Assembly: GCF_002135375.1 (NCBI RefSeq)
Contig: NZ_NEGH01000003.1
Location: 1 to 64,000, forward strand
Reading direction: 5' to 3'
Origin: Acinetobacter sp. ANC 4558
GTDB lineage: Bacteria > Pseudomonadota > Gammaproteobacteria > Pseudomonadales > Moraxellaceae
Length of the DNA: 64,000 bases
Part shown: piece after piece, positions 45,040 through 54,120 of the stretch
Numbering within the stretch: position 1 is the first letter of the stretch
Layout: each line of letters begins with the position of its first letter
The notes under the pieces: generated by a model
The model's database searches: none
What the model saw: the letters and a program-made list of their open reading frames with translations, nothing else
What the model was told of the DNA's origin: nothing
Translations under genes and position numbers: made by a program

Positions 45040-45942
45040 ATGGATATTTTAATGGCCTTATTCCCACTTATTGCATTAATTGTAGTGGGATTTGCGTTAA
45101 AACGAACTGAGTTTTTAAGTGAAGGTTTTTGGGGGAATTCTGAAAAATTAAACTATTATATTTTGTTTCCTGTACTCTTATTTTTAAATATTTCTAAAGT
45201 CGAATTAAATTTAGAGACGGTATCTAGCCTTTTAACTGTATTGATCGTAGTCACTCTTGTTGTTGCTGTATTTTTATGGATTTTAAAAAGAATTTATCAT
45301 ATCCCAACTGAACGATTTGGGGTATATGTTCAAAGCCAACTTCGTTTTAATACCTATATTGGTCTTTCACTGCTTGCAATGCTATTTGGATCTCCAGGTA
45401 TGCAAATGTTTTCAATGGTGATTGCAGTAGCAATTCCATTGGTCAATATTATTTCAGTTTTATCATTTTCTACTGTAAGTATTGCGACCTTAAGAAAAAC
45501 CTTCATTGCTATTATTAAAAACCCACTTATTTTAGCTTGCATTGTTGGTGTGTTATTTAATGTTTTAAATATTAATCTTTTTTTAGGTCTAGATAATTTA
45601 TTAAAGCTTTTTGCTGCGATGAGTTTACCTTTAGGATTGTTATCTGTTGGGGCAGCCTTGCAGTTCAATCAAATTAAAACTGATATTACGCGTTTAAGTA
45701 TTAATGTATTTGCACGTTTATTATTCATGCCATTATTCACTTATGCGATTTGTTTGTTATTTGGATTAACTCAGTTTGAAACGACTGTATTAATCACCTA
45801 TTTTGCATTGCCGACTGCATCAGCATCTTATATTTTAACCAAGGTATATCAAGGTGATGATCGATTAATGGCAGCAGTCATTAGTTTACAGACGATTTTC
45901 TTTATTTTGACATATCCGTTATTAATGGAAATTTTATTCTAA
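45040..45942 (+). CDS. AEC-family transporter (auxin efflux carrier fold)
   Basis: A 300-residue membrane protein with about ten helices in two fivefold repeats. The N-terminal half has ALFPLIALIVVGFALKR, RFNTYIGLSLLAMLFG and KNPLILACIVGVLFN; the second half has SLPLGLLSVGAALQF and ALPTASASYILTKVYQGD, a conserved AEC signature. Members carry organic acids such as malate or malonate. Substrate unknown. A single gene between two terminators. Confidence 0.9.
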   Translation: MDILMALFPLIALIVVGFALKRTEFLSEGFWGNSEKLNYYILFPVLLFLNISKVELNLETVSSLLTVLIVVTLVVAVFLWILKRIYHIPTERFGVYVQSQLRFNTYIGLSLLAMLFGSPGMQMFSMVIAVAIPLVNIISVLSFSTVSIATLRKTFIAIIKNPLILACIVGVLFNVLNINLFLGLDNLLKLFAAMSLPLGLLSVGAALQFNQIKTDITRLSINVFARLLFMPLFTYAICLLFGLTQFETTVLITYFALPTASASYILTKVYQGDDRLMAAVISLQTIFFILTYPLLMEILF

Positions 45943-45951
45943 TTTAAATAT

Positions 45952-45982
45952 AAAAAAGCCTGCAATAAGCAGGCTTTTTTTT
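45952..45982. terminator. Bidirectional terminator
   Basis: A6GCCTGC / GCAGGCT8 with the loop AATAA, shared by the AEC gene and the PA4642-family gene. Its stem repeats the GCCTGC of the ftsK terminator. Confidence 0.9.
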
Positions 45983-45991
45983 AACGTTGCT

Positions 45992-46279
45992 TTAGGAAAA
46001 TTTAGCAAGTACTTCTAAAAAAGGTTGAGCATGACGTGGAAATTGAGCAATCACGTCATGAATTTTTAGACCTTCTGGATTGACTGAATTTATGTCACGA
46101 TGATCTGCAATGAATTGTGTCAATAAACGCTCATAATCTGTTGGGCGCATGTGCTTATATGCATGATAAAGTACATGGAAATCTGCATTTACGCCTTCAG
46201 GAGGAAGTTGATTAAGATAGGCAAATACACGCTCATCTGACCATTCTTCATTGAACGTTGCTGGTTGTGATAATGCCAT
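45992..46279 (-). CDS. PA4642-family protein
   Basis: A 95-residue small protein matching a Pseudomonas/Acinetobacter family of unknown function: ERVFAYLNQLPPEGVNADFHVLYHAYKHMRP near residues 17-47 and a hydrophobic-acidic C-terminal half ending HAQPFLEVLA. No signal peptide or membrane helix. It has its own GGGAGATTACG ribosome-binding region (start at 46279). It lies after the minCDE hairpins and may be a separate transcript. Confidence 0.8.
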   Translation of the reverse strand: MALSQPATFNEEWSDERVFAYLNQLPPEGVNADFHVLYHAYKHMRPTDYERLLTQFIADHRDINSVNPEGLKIHDVIAQFPRHAQPFLEVLAKFS

Positions 46280-46313
46280 CGTAATCTCCCAAATAGATTT
46301 TTTAAAATTAAAA

Positions 46314-46378
46314 AAGGCAAAATATCTGTGAACTAAAGAAATATAATATTTCTTTAAATTTGTCGTATATTTTGCCTT
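46314..46378 (-). terminator. Nested inverted repeats downstream of minCDE
   Basis: AAGGCAAAATAT at 46314-46325 pairs with ATATTTTGCCTT at 46367-46378; inside, TAAAGAAATA (46334-46343) pairs with TATTTCTTTA (46347-46356). Placed 33 nt after the minE stop on the minus strand; probably a terminator or RNA-end structure. Confidence 0.6.
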
Positions 46379-46410
46379 GATTCAATGCACTTGACTAATC
46401 AAAAATCAAA

Positions 46411-46683
46411 TTATCGCTCTTCAGGTAAATTGATATTCATTTCAAGCATTTCAATATTTGCTTCTGAACGAACAGACATTTGTATATGTTGTTCATCCAC
46501 ACCACGTACATAGCGGTTAACCACTTGCATAATTTCTTTTTTCATTTGGTCAATTTTGTCTTGGCTTAAACGACGCCCTAGACCTTGCTCTGATGCAACA
46601 ATCACTTTTAAACGGTCTTTTGCCATTTTTGCGCTTGATGGTTTCTCATCGCTACTGAAAAGTTTACTCCAAAATCCTGCCAT
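46411..46683 (-). CDS. minE: Cell division topological specificity factor MinE
   Basis: A 90-residue protein. The N-terminal FWSKLFS membrane-targeting segment, the anti-MinCD region (AKDRLKVIVASEQGLG...) and the C-terminal topological domain (QHIQMSVRSEANIEMLEMNINLPE) are all present. It stimulates MinD ATPase and drives pole-to-pole oscillation. I chose the ATG at 46683 (MAGFWSK) with GGAGC 6 nt upstream. It follows minD directly. Confidence 0.97.
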   Translation of the reverse strand: MAGFWSKLFSSDEKPSSAKMAKDRLKVIVASEQGLGRRLSQDKIDQMKKEIMQVVNRYVRGVDEQHIQMSVRSEANIEMLEMNINLPEER

Positions 46684-46684
46684 T

Positions 46685-47497
46685 TTAAGCTCCAAATAAT
46701 CGTGCTAACCAACCTTTGGGTTTCGCCGTAATATGGCGATATTCACGGTCTTCACCAAGAAAACGTGCAACGAGATCATCGTAGGCTTGCCCTGCATCAG
46801 CATCACTATAAAGAATGACAGGTTTACCTTCGTTAGATGCCTGTAATACACTTTGGCACTCAGGAATAACGCCTAAGGTTGGGATACGTAAAATATCTTT
46901 AGAAATATCATCAATGGTTAACATTTCTTGTTTATCCGCACGTTCAGGGTTAAAACGTGTGATACATAGATGTTTACGAATACGTCCTTCGTTTTGTTCT
47001 ACTTTTTTAGTTTTACTATCAAGCATTCCAATAATGCGATCTGAGTCACGTACAGAAGAAATTTCAGGGTTTGTAACAATTATCGCTTCATCTGCATGAT
47101 ACATGGCTAAGATCGCACCACGTTCAATACCTGCAGGTGAGTCACAAATAATATAATCAAATTCCTGAGAAAGCTCATCCATAACACGTGCAACGCCTTC
47201 ATCTGTAAGCGCATCTTTATCACGTGTTTGTGACGCAGGTAAAATATAAAGGTTTTCCAGATCTTTATCGCGTATTAATGCTTGTTGTAATCTAGCTTCA
47301 TTATTTAATACATTGACAAAGTCATAGACGACTCTACGCTCACAGCCCATAATAAGGTCTAAATTACGTAACCCAACGTCAAAATCAATAACAACAGTTT
47401 TGTGACCACGTTGGGCTAAACCTGTTGCAAAAGATGCACTTGTTGTAGTTTTACCTACGCCGCCTTTGCCTGATGTTACGACAACAATTTTCGCCAC
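46685..47497 (-). CDS. minD: Septum site-determining ATPase MinD
   Basis: A 270-residue deviant-Walker ATPase. GKGGVGKTTTSAS at 10-22, FDVGLRNLDLIMG, SPAGIERGA and, at the C terminus, the amphipathic membrane-targeting helix GWLARLFGA. MinD recruits MinC and responds to MinE. The start is the second GTG (47497; MAKIVVV): AGGAG lies 8 nt before it, while the upstream GTG at 47506 overlaps that site. Confidence 0.98.
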   Translation of the reverse strand: MAKIVVVTSGKGGVGKTTTSASFATGLAQRGHKTVVIDFDVGLRNLDLIMGCERRVVYDFVNVLNNEARLQQALIRDKDLENLYILPASQTRDKDALTDEGVARVMDELSQEFDYIICDSPAGIERGAILAMYHADEAIIVTNPEISSVRDSDRIIGMLDSKTKKVEQNEGRIRKHLCITRFNPERADKQEMLTIDDISKDILRIPTLGVIPECQSVLQASNEGKPVILYSDADAGQAYDDLVARFLGEDREYRHITAKPKGWLARLFGA

Positions 47498-47562
47498 CGA
47501 ATCCACTCCTGTTATGGTTGAAATCCCCTTATTATTAGGGGTTGTTGGTGCTTATTTGTACA

Positions 47563-48282
47563 TTAATATTGAAGAGTATCGAACATGAGCTCTTGATGAT
47601 CATTGAGATAGATGTGTACAGACTTTTTTATGACTTCTGGTGGAATGTCATCTGCAACACAATACGTCCCCGCAATGGATACTAATTCAGCTTCGAGTGA
47701 ATGGCAAAATATTCTGGCAGAAGTATTTCCACCTACACCAGCAATAACTCTTCCTCGTACACTACCATATATATGTATGTTTCCAGAAGCAATAACTTCA
47801 GAACCGCTGTTAATACCAGCATTTATAATAATATCACCTTGATTTTGTACAAGACACTGACCTGTACGTAAAATTTCATCATGATAGGAGGTGATATGAG
47901 ATAGTTTTGGTGTGGCTATTGCTATTGGGTTGTTATCAGATTTTACTGTTTCTTCATTTTTAATTTCAACAACCTGTTCTTTTTTCGCTTTAATCTGTTG
48001 AAGGTTCCGTTCTGGTGGAATAACAGGAAATTGAATAGCGCGCGCTTGATCTGCTAATAAACCTTCCGTGACAGCCATTGGTTGTAAGTCAAGATCAATT
48101 AATAATTGAATCAGTGCTATGAGTTCTTGCTCAACAGTACTTTCAATGACCGCTAAGGTACCCTGTGGTGCTGTTTTTTCAAGCAAAGGGGCTAATTGTT
48201 GTCGGATTGCATTATGATCATTCGTATCTAGGCTAATGCGAATAGCATTGACCATTCTGCCCTTTATCCGGATATCAGCCAT
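47563..48282 (-). CDS. minC: Septum site-determining protein MinC
   Basis: A 239-residue inhibitor of FtsZ ring assembly. The N-terminal FtsZ-interacting domain (about 1-105) is followed by a ~30-residue charged linker and the C-terminal beta-helical domain with the [44 protein letters not shown] pattern that binds MinD. First gene of minC-minD-minE. Normal length. Confidence 0.96.
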   Translation of the reverse strand: MADIRIKGRMVNAIRISLDTNDHNAIRQQLAPLLEKTAPQGTLAVIESTVEQELIALIQLLIDLDLQPMAVTEGLLADQARAIQFPVIPPERNLQQIKAKKEQVVEIKNEETVKSDNNPIAIATPKLSHITSYHDEILRTGQCLVQNQGDIIINAGINSGSEVIASGNIHIYGSVRGRVIAGVGGNTSARIFCHSLEAELVSIAGTYCVADDIPPEVIKKSVHIYLNDHQELMFDTLQY

Positions 48283-48403
48283 AATTATTCCTTTAGACTT
48301 CTGACAATTGGATTAATGTCGAAGTTGAGTTGTCAATAAGAGCAAATGCTAGAGCAAATTGAATTAATTCTCTAGCATCATGATTAAATAATTTTGCGTT
48401 TGT

Positions 48404-49465
48404 TCACTCTTTGTTTTGTCTCGATTCATTTTTACTTTCATCCAATATTTGTTGCCAGTGTTTTATTTTCACTTGCTGTTGTATCGCATCTAAACTTTGG
48501 AATACAACAGATTCTACCAGTTCTTCAAGATGTGGGTTATTTTCAATTGGAATTTGACTAATTTTATCTGAAATGTATTGGTAATTTTTATTATTTTGCT
48601 GCGTATTATTTGTAAAGGGCTGTAGTAATCCTTGGGTGATATTTTCTCCTAATCTTTGTCCAATACTTTGAATTTGCTGTTCAATACGACTACCCACAAT
48701 CGGGATTAGACGTAATAGTTGAGTGAGTTCAGGCGTATCTTCAATCGCTTTGTTGACAATTAAACCAACATCTTGCGCAATCATTCTGCGCTGTTGCTGT
48801 AATTCTCGACCTAAAGTTTCTTGTAAAATGTCGGTTAAAGTCAATGCTAATAACTGACGATGTTGATTAATAATATTGGTAATCAGTTGTTTGTGGGTTG
48901 TACTGGTCGTAAGTTCTGTACGTATGCCAGAGAGGACGGTCAGTACAATACGACTAGATAGCTCCTCCATTAAGAGGTTGTAATAAAAGTTAACTTGTTT
49001 ATACCAACTTTTAGGGAAAATTTGATAACCATGTTCATGAAGTTGGTATGCGATAACCCCAGCACGTAATAAACGCAGAAAACGTAATTGAGGAATCACG
49101 GCTAAGACCTCATACCAATGTACAAATGGAAAAAAGAACCAACGTTGATGCTGCTTAAAAATAATTGCAATGATCCAGCGCATAATTAATTCGATAATCA
49201 ATAAGCTGGTAAACCAACTTTCGGTAATGACCACCCACGGATGTAATTCCCCGCGATAGAAATACAAAATGTCAGAGATACGAAATAGGTCAAAGATCCA
49301 AGTTGCAAAGTCGCTCATTAAAATGGCATTTGAACTTAAGCAAAATAAGTTAATAATGATGAGAAATATCATGAACACATCATAAATTAATGCAATTTTC
49401 CACCCCCAAGAGCCTTCTGTAACAAAATTGAACGTAGGGGTGATGCGAGGCTTATTTGTACTCAT
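48404..49465 (-). CDS. Membrane protein with voltage-sensor-like segment
   Basis: A 353-residue protein. It has about four hydrophobic segments in the first ~150 residues, including YEVLAVIPQLRFLRLLRAG near 118-136, where Arg residues spaced every three positions resemble an S4 voltage-sensor helix. A ~200-residue helical cytoplasmic region follows, with LTDILQETLGRELQQQRRMIAQD. No pore signature is seen. The family is not named with confidence; an ion-channel-like or mechanosensor role is only suggested by the S4-like pattern. It lies 12 nt downstream of the acyltransferase on the same strand. Confidence 0.75.
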   Translation of the reverse strand: MSTNKPRITPTFNFVTEGSWGWKIALIYDVFMIFLIIINLFCLSSNAILMSDFATWIFDLFRISDILYFYRGELHPWVVITESWFTSLLIIELIMRWIIAIIFKQHQRWFFFPFVHWYEVLAVIPQLRFLRLLRAGVIAYQLHEHGYQIFPKSWYKQVNFYYNLLMEELSSRIVLTVLSGIRTELTTSTTHKQLITNIINQHRQLLALTLTDILQETLGRELQQQRRMIAQDVGLIVNKAIEDTPELTQLLRLIPIVGSRIEQQIQSIGQRLGENITQGLLQPFTNNTQQNNKNYQYISDKISQIPIENNPHLEELVESVVFQSLDAIQQQVKIKHWQQILDESKNESRQNKE

Positions 49466-49477
49466 GCTGTACTCTAA

Positions 49478-50404
49478 TTAATTGATACTGGTCTTTAATT
49501 TTTGTTTCATATCACTGATGAGTTGATCTTTAACTTTCCATTGTTCATCTACCCAAATTTGAAAACGTTCTTTAAAACCAGCATCATCTTCATAATCTCC
49601 TTTTAAAATCCATGCTGGAATTTCAATTTTACGTAAGTTTACGGCAATTCTAGGAACTTCGCCTAACCAAAATTCACCATAACCAGGAACACCGTCAGGG
49701 TAGACAATTGTCATATCGACTAAGGCATCTACTTGATCACCTAAAATGTTGAGTGCAAGTGCTAAACCACCAGCTTTGGGTTTTAATAAATTTTGATAGG
49801 GTGATTTTTGTTGAGCATGTTTTTCTTGAGTAAAACGGGTTCCTTCCAAATAATTAAGCAAGGTAAAAGGTTGACTGAGTAATTGTTCGCATGCTTTACG
49901 GGCTTCATCCATGTCACGCATTTTTAAATCAGGATTTTTCGCAATTTGAGTTTTACTATGACGTTTCATCATCGGGAAACCTAAAATTTTAAATGCTTGA
50001 CCAATGAATGGAATAAAGATTAGCTCCCATTTCGTAAAAAAACGTGTCAACGGCATACGCGTTAAACCAAAATATTGATTAACCGTTGTATCTACCCAAC
50101 TTTGGTGATTACAGGTCATTAAATATCGACCTGTTAAGCTTAAGTCCAAATTAGGATCGATCGTAATATCCCACTGTGTATTGGGTAATACATGATCTAT
50201 CAGCCAGTTATTAACACCTAACCAGCTATTGGTAATCTGAATATTAGTTTCATCAACTTTTTTAGATTTTTTAATAAGCTTGGTTAAACCGAGCGCAACC
50301 ACAGCTGGACCATGAATAAAAGTACTTCCCGTTATAATTGTGCCGACCGTAAATCCAGTAGAAATTTTTTTTAACAATGACTGTTTGTGTAAGACATTTG
50401 CCAT
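49478..50404 (-). CDS. PlsC-family acyltransferase, YihG-like
   Basis: A 308-residue membrane-associated acyltransferase. It has an N-terminal hydrophobic segment, then CNHQSWVDTTVNQY near 98 (NHxxxxD), GFPMMKRHSK, and LLNYLEGTRFTQEK near 190 (FxEGT-type). The overall pattern is that of E. coli YihG/YcfE-type acyltransferases, which can acylate lysophosphatidic acid. I chose the ATG at 50404 (MANVLHK): AGGAAAA is 5 nt before it, while the ATG at 50419 lacks a site. Lysophospholipid substrate inferred. Confidence 0.88.
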   Translation of the reverse strand: MANVLHKQSLLKKISTGFTVGTIITGSTFIHGPAVVALGLTKLIKKSKKVDETNIQITNSWLGVNNWLIDHVLPNTQWDITIDPNLDLSLTGRYLMTCNHQSWVDTTVNQYFGLTRMPLTRFFTKWELIFIPFIGQAFKILGFPMMKRHSKTQIAKNPDLKMRDMDEARKACEQLLSQPFTLLNYLEGTRFTQEKHAQQKSPYQNLLKPKAGGLALALNILGDQVDALVDMTIVYPDGVPGYGEFWLGEVPRIAVNLRKIEIPAWILKGDYEDDAGFKERFQIWVDEQWKVKDQLISDMKQKLKTSIN

Positions 50405-50634
50405 ATTTTTCCTGTTCATACATTGAATTTAATATTTAATTTTAAATGTTGTTTGCTGTTTTAAAAAGCAATTAATGGATATCTATAGTAATAAAAATAT
50501 GTTAACTATGGAAAATAAAGGAGAGATTGTGTTGTACAGTATAAAAATATTACGACTTTTTTACAAAAAGTCTATGTTCTGTACACGATTATAGTTCATA
50601 CTTTACAGACAAAAACACAAAAAGGAGGCATGCA

Positions 50635-51285
50635 ATGCGTGCACTTGCAATTTCAGCAATAGCTGGGGCGATGATTCTTTCAGGTTGCCAAACCACTGGT
50701 AATAACATTGGCGGTTTTGAATATGACAAAACTGCACTTGGTGCCGTAATTGGTGCTGCTGCTGGTTATGGTGTTTCGAAAGGAACGAATAATACGTCAA
50801 GTCAAAATAATCGCGCAGCGGCTATTGGTGCTATCGTTGGTGGTGCTGCAGGTCTTTATTTAGATAATAAAGAGAAAAAACTTCGTCAACAAATGGCTGG
50901 TACTGGCGTTGAAGTTAATCGTAATCCAGATGGTTCAGTTGGCTTAATTATGCCAGGTAATATTACCTTTGATACCAATAAGTCAAACATCAAGCCAAAC
51001 TTCTATTCAACTTTAGACAAAGTTGCTCAAGTACTTGCTGAAGATAATAAGAGTGGTATTTTGGTGACTGGTTATACAGATAATACTGGAAATGATTCAA
51101 TCAATATTCCACTTTCTCAAGCACGTGCACAAGCAGTTGCAAGCTATATTGAAAGTCGTGGTGTTTCTGCATCACGTGTGAATGTAAAAGGAATGGGTTC
51201 AGCAAATCCAATTGCAAGTAATAGTACTGCAGCTGGTCGCGAACAAAACCGTCGTGTAGAAATTAGTGTTTATGCGATTCAATAA
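50635..51285 (+). CDS. OmpA-family lipoprotein with glycine zipper
   Basis: A 216-residue lipoprotein. The signal peptide ends in the lipobox MILSGC near residue 18. A glycine-zipper region (GAVIGAAAGYGVSKG and AAIGAIVGGAAGLYLD, about 37-85) is followed by a C-terminal OmpA-like peptidoglycan-binding domain with VTGYTDNTGNDSINIPLSQARAQAVASYIESRGV and GREQNRRVEI, complete. This layout is that of E. coli YiaD-type proteins. AGGAGG lies 6 nt before the ATG. A single gene. Confidence 0.94.
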   Translation: MRALAISAIAGAMILSGCQTTGNNIGGFEYDKTALGAVIGAAAGYGVSKGTNNTSSQNNRAAAIGAIVGGAAGLYLDNKEKKLRQQMAGTGVEVNRNPDGSVGLIMPGNITFDTNKSNIKPNFYSTLDKVAQVLAEDNKSGILVTGYTDNTGNDSINIPLSQARAQAVASYIESRGVSASRVNVKGMGSANPIASNSTAAGREQNRRVEISVYAIQ

Positions 51286-51307
51286 TTTGAATTAGGCTTT
51301 AAATTAA

Positions 51308-51334
51308 AGAACCACCTACGGGTGGTTTTTTTTT
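51308..51334 (+). terminator. Terminator of the OmpA-like lipoprotein gene
   Basis: ACCACC / GGTGGT with a TACG loop, then T9. Confidence 0.88.
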
Positions 51335-51415
51335 GAAAATTAAAAGATGATTTTACATTATGAAAGTTGTCACGAGATGTCTATAATCGAACCCGAATAA
51401 AAAAGAGGAAAGCGT

Positions 51416-53455
51416 ATGTCACTTGCAAGTCAACTAAATGACAAGCAACTTGAAGCCATGAAACATACTCAAGGACCCTTGTTAGTACTTGCTGGCGCGG
51501 GGTCGGGTAAAACATCGGTGATTACTCGTAAAATTGCTTATTTAGTAAAAAATTGTGGTATTCCTGCGCATAGAATTACGGCAATGACTTTTACCAATAA
51601 AGCAGCACGTGAAATGAAAGAGCGTGTGACAAAATTACTTTCTAGAGAAGAATCGAAAGGATTGTCGGTTTCAACATTTCATACCTTTGGTTTAAATTTA
51701 TTGCGGATCGAACTTAAGAATACGCCATTAAAAGCCAATTTTTCAATTTTAGATGCAGATGATTGTAAACGTATTTTAATGGATTTGATGCATCGTGATA
51801 ATTTATCAGGTGCAGAAAGTAAAGAACTCATTGCTAGAGCGATGAAGATGATTTCAGATTGGAAAAATGATCTGATTCCACCAGAGCAAGCGCATACTAC
51901 ATGTGAGACGCCAGAAGATATTCAAATGGCGCATTTGTATCAATTGTACGAACGTAATTTACGTGCATATAACGCGGTAGACTTTGATGATTTGATTGTG
52001 ATGCCAACACGCTTATTACAAGAAAATGCGGAAGTGCGTGATCGTTGGCAAAATCGTGTTCGCTATTTATTGGTTGATGAGTATCAAGATACCAATACAG
52101 CACAGTATATTTTGGTGAAATTGCTTGTTGGCGTGATGGGGCAATTCACGGCTGTGGGTGATGATGATCAATCTATTTATGCATGGCGTGGTGCAAAACC
52201 CGAAAATATGGCCTTACTTAAAGATGATTTTAGAAATCTGAAAGTAATTAAATTAGAACAAAATTATCGTTCTACTAGTCGTATTTTAAAAGCCGCGAAT
52301 ACGGTTATTGGGAATAATCCTCATATTTTTGATAAGAAGCTTTGGTCAGATAAAGGGCATGGTGAAGTGATTCGCGTGATCACTTGTCGTAATGATGATG
52401 ATGAAGCTGAGCGTGTTGTTAAAGATTTAATCACCCATAAATTAATGAATGGAAAAAACTGGAAAGATTATGCGATTTTATATCGTGGTAATTTCCAAGC
52501 ACGTATTTTGGAAACACAATTACGTCAAATGCAAATCCCATATAAGTTATCAGGCGGACAATCATTCTTTGCGCGTTCTGAAATTAAAGACATTATGAGT
52601 TATTTAAGGCTGATTATTAACCCAGAAGATGATAGTGCATTTTTACGTATTATAAATACACCTAAGCGTGCCATAGGCCCTGTCACTTTAGAAAAATTAG
52701 GTTTATTTGCACAGGAAAATAATCTTTCATTGTTAGCTGCGGCAGGTGATCAACGGTTAACGATGGTTCTACCTAAGAAAGCCATGACACAACTGGCTGA
52801 GTTTTCTGATTTCATTGCAGGATTTACCCGTAATTTACTTGAAGATGATGAGCCTGTACCAATTATCCGTCAAATGATGTTGGAGGCAGGGTATATTGAT
52901 TATATCAAAGAAAGTGCTGCTACCCCTGCACAGGAAAAAACCAAGCTCGATAACATCGAAATTTTATATAGCAGTATTCAAAGTTTGATTAATCGAGCTG
53001 AAGATGTCGATGAGAAAAACATTGAAAGCGTTATTCGTAAAATGGTGTTGCTTGATATGTTAGAGCAGCAACAAGAAGAAGAAGATACAGATAAAGTGAA
53101 TTTATTGACCCTACATGCATCGAAAGGGTTAGAATTTCCTTATGTTTATTTGATTGGGTTGGAAGAAGAAATTCTGCCACATAAAAACTCAATTGTCGCA
53201 GATACAGTAGAAGAGGAACGCCGTTTAATGTATGTCGGCATTACTCGCGCCCGTCAAGGTTTAACCATTACATTGGCAGAACAGCGTAAAGCCGGTGGTC
53301 AAATGAAGCAAATGACACCAAGTAGGTTCTTAGATGAGCTCCCACAAGATGAATTAGAGTGGCTTGGGCGAAAGAAAAAACTTGCAGGGAATATTGATCC
53401 TAAGTTGCAAGCTCAGCACTATTTAGAAAACTTACGTGCGCTTATTAAACGTTAA
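51416..53455 (+). CDS. rep: ATP-dependent DNA helicase Rep
   Basis: A 679-residue superfamily 1A helicase that helps replication forks pass protein blocks. Motifs: LNDKQLEAM (Q motif), LAGAGSGKTSVI (Walker A, about 25-36), AMTFTNKAAREM (Ia), LLVDEYQDTN (II), VGDDDQSIYAWRGA (III), LEQNYRST (IV), VNLLTLHASKGLEFPYVYL (V) and RRLMYVGITRARQGL (VI). The sequence is closer to Rep than to UvrD. Gene starts an apparent transcript with dut 29 nt downstream. Confidence 0.96.
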   Translation: MSLASQLNDKQLEAMKHTQGPLLVLAGAGSGKTSVITRKIAYLVKNCGIPAHRITAMTFTNKAAREMKERVTKLLSREESKGLSVSTFHTFGLNLLRIELKNTPLKANFSILDADDCKRILMDLMHRDNLSGAESKELIARAMKMISDWKNDLIPPEQAHTTCETPEDIQMAHLYQLYERNLRAYNAVDFDDLIVMPTRLLQENAEVRDRWQNRVRYLLVDEYQDTNTAQYILVKLLVGVMGQFTAVGDDDQSIYAWRGAKPENMALLKDDFRNLKVIKLEQNYRSTSRILKAANTVIGNNPHIFDKKLWSDKGHGEVIRVITCRNDDDEAERVVKDLITHKLMNGKNWKDYAILYRGNFQARILETQLRQMQIPYKLSGGQSFFARSEIKDIMSYLRLIINPEDDSAFLRIINTPKRAIGPVTLEKLGLFAQENNLSLLAAAGDQRLTMVLPKKAMTQLAEFSDFIAGFTRNLLEDDEPVPIIRQMMLEAGYIDYIKESAATPAQEKTKLDNIEILYSSIQSLINRAEDVDEKNIESVIRKMVLLDMLEQQQEEEDTDKVNLLTLHASKGLEFPYVYLIGLEEEILPHKNSIVADTVEEERRLMYVGITRARQGLTITLAEQRKAGGQMKQMTPSRFLDELPQDELEWLGRKKKLAGNIDPKLQAQHYLENLRALIKR

Positions 53456-53484
53456 TTATCCATTAAAGAATAGGAATTGAGTAT

Positions 53485-53937
53485 ATGAAAGTTCAAGTAA
53501 AAGTATTAGATCAGCGTTTAGGTGCAGAATGGCCATTACCTACTTATGCGACAACAGGCTCAGCAGGGTTAGATTTACGTGCATGTGTAGATGAAACAAC
53601 GGTGATTCAACCTGGACAAACAGTTTTAGTCAAAACAGGTCTAGCGATTTATATTCAAGATCACAATTTTGCCGGTCTTATTTTACCTCGTTCAGGTTTA
53701 GGTCATAAACATGGCATTGTTTTAGGCAATTTAGTGGGCTTAATAGATTCAGATTATCAAGGTGAATTAATGGTGTCTGTATGGAACCGTAGCGAAACTG
53801 CATTTAGTTTAGAACCTGGTGAGCGTTTAGCGCAATATGTTCTTGTACCTGTGATTCAAGCTGAATTTGAGCAAGTAAAAGAGTTTGTTGCAACTGAGCG
53901 TGGTGCAGGTGGATTTGGCCATACAGGTAAAAATTAA
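53485..53937 (+). CDS. dut: Deoxyuridine 5'-triphosphate nucleotidohydrolase (dUTPase)
   Basis: A 150-residue trimeric dUTPase that makes dUMP for thymidylate synthesis and keeps uracil out of DNA. All five motifs are present: [47 protein letters not shown] and [11 protein letters not shown]. It lies 29 nt after rep. Length normal. Confidence 0.98.
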   Translation: MKVQVKVLDQRLGAEWPLPTYATTGSAGLDLRACVDETTVIQPGQTVLVKTGLAIYIQDHNFAGLILPRSGLGHKHGIVLGNLVGLIDSDYQGELMVSVWNRSETAFSLEPGERLAQYVLVPVIQAEFEQVKEFVATERGAGGFGHTGKN

Positions 53938-54028
53938 TTCTATTTAAGGATTACATGATGATGTGCGACAAATATGTTTTTGTAATTTTGTCGGATTTTA
54001 ATTGAAATGTAACTAAAAATGCATTATT

Positions 54029-54061
54029 AAATATATATTTAGTTTAACTAAATATATATTT
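54029..54061. repeat. Perfect 33-bp palindrome between dut and the phosphomannomutase gene
   Basis: AAATATATATTTAGTT and its exact complement flank a single central T (54045). Not followed by a simple U-run; it could be a cruciform, an operator, or an mRNA 3' structure. Confidence 0.75.
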
Positions 54062-54120
54062 TTATAGTACTTGATTTTTGAATTACAAAAAGCCCATTCA
54101 TTTTACGTATTGTTCAGCCT

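Noticed and set aside
44987..45982. Repeated GCCTGC stems at the ftsK and AEC terminators as a possible repeat element
   Set aside because: They are two short terminators sharing six bases of stem; no longer similarity and no flanking duplication.
53966..53994. CGACAAA / TTTGTCG hairpin after dut as a terminator
   Set aside because: Short stem with a long loop and no clean U-run; too weak to list.
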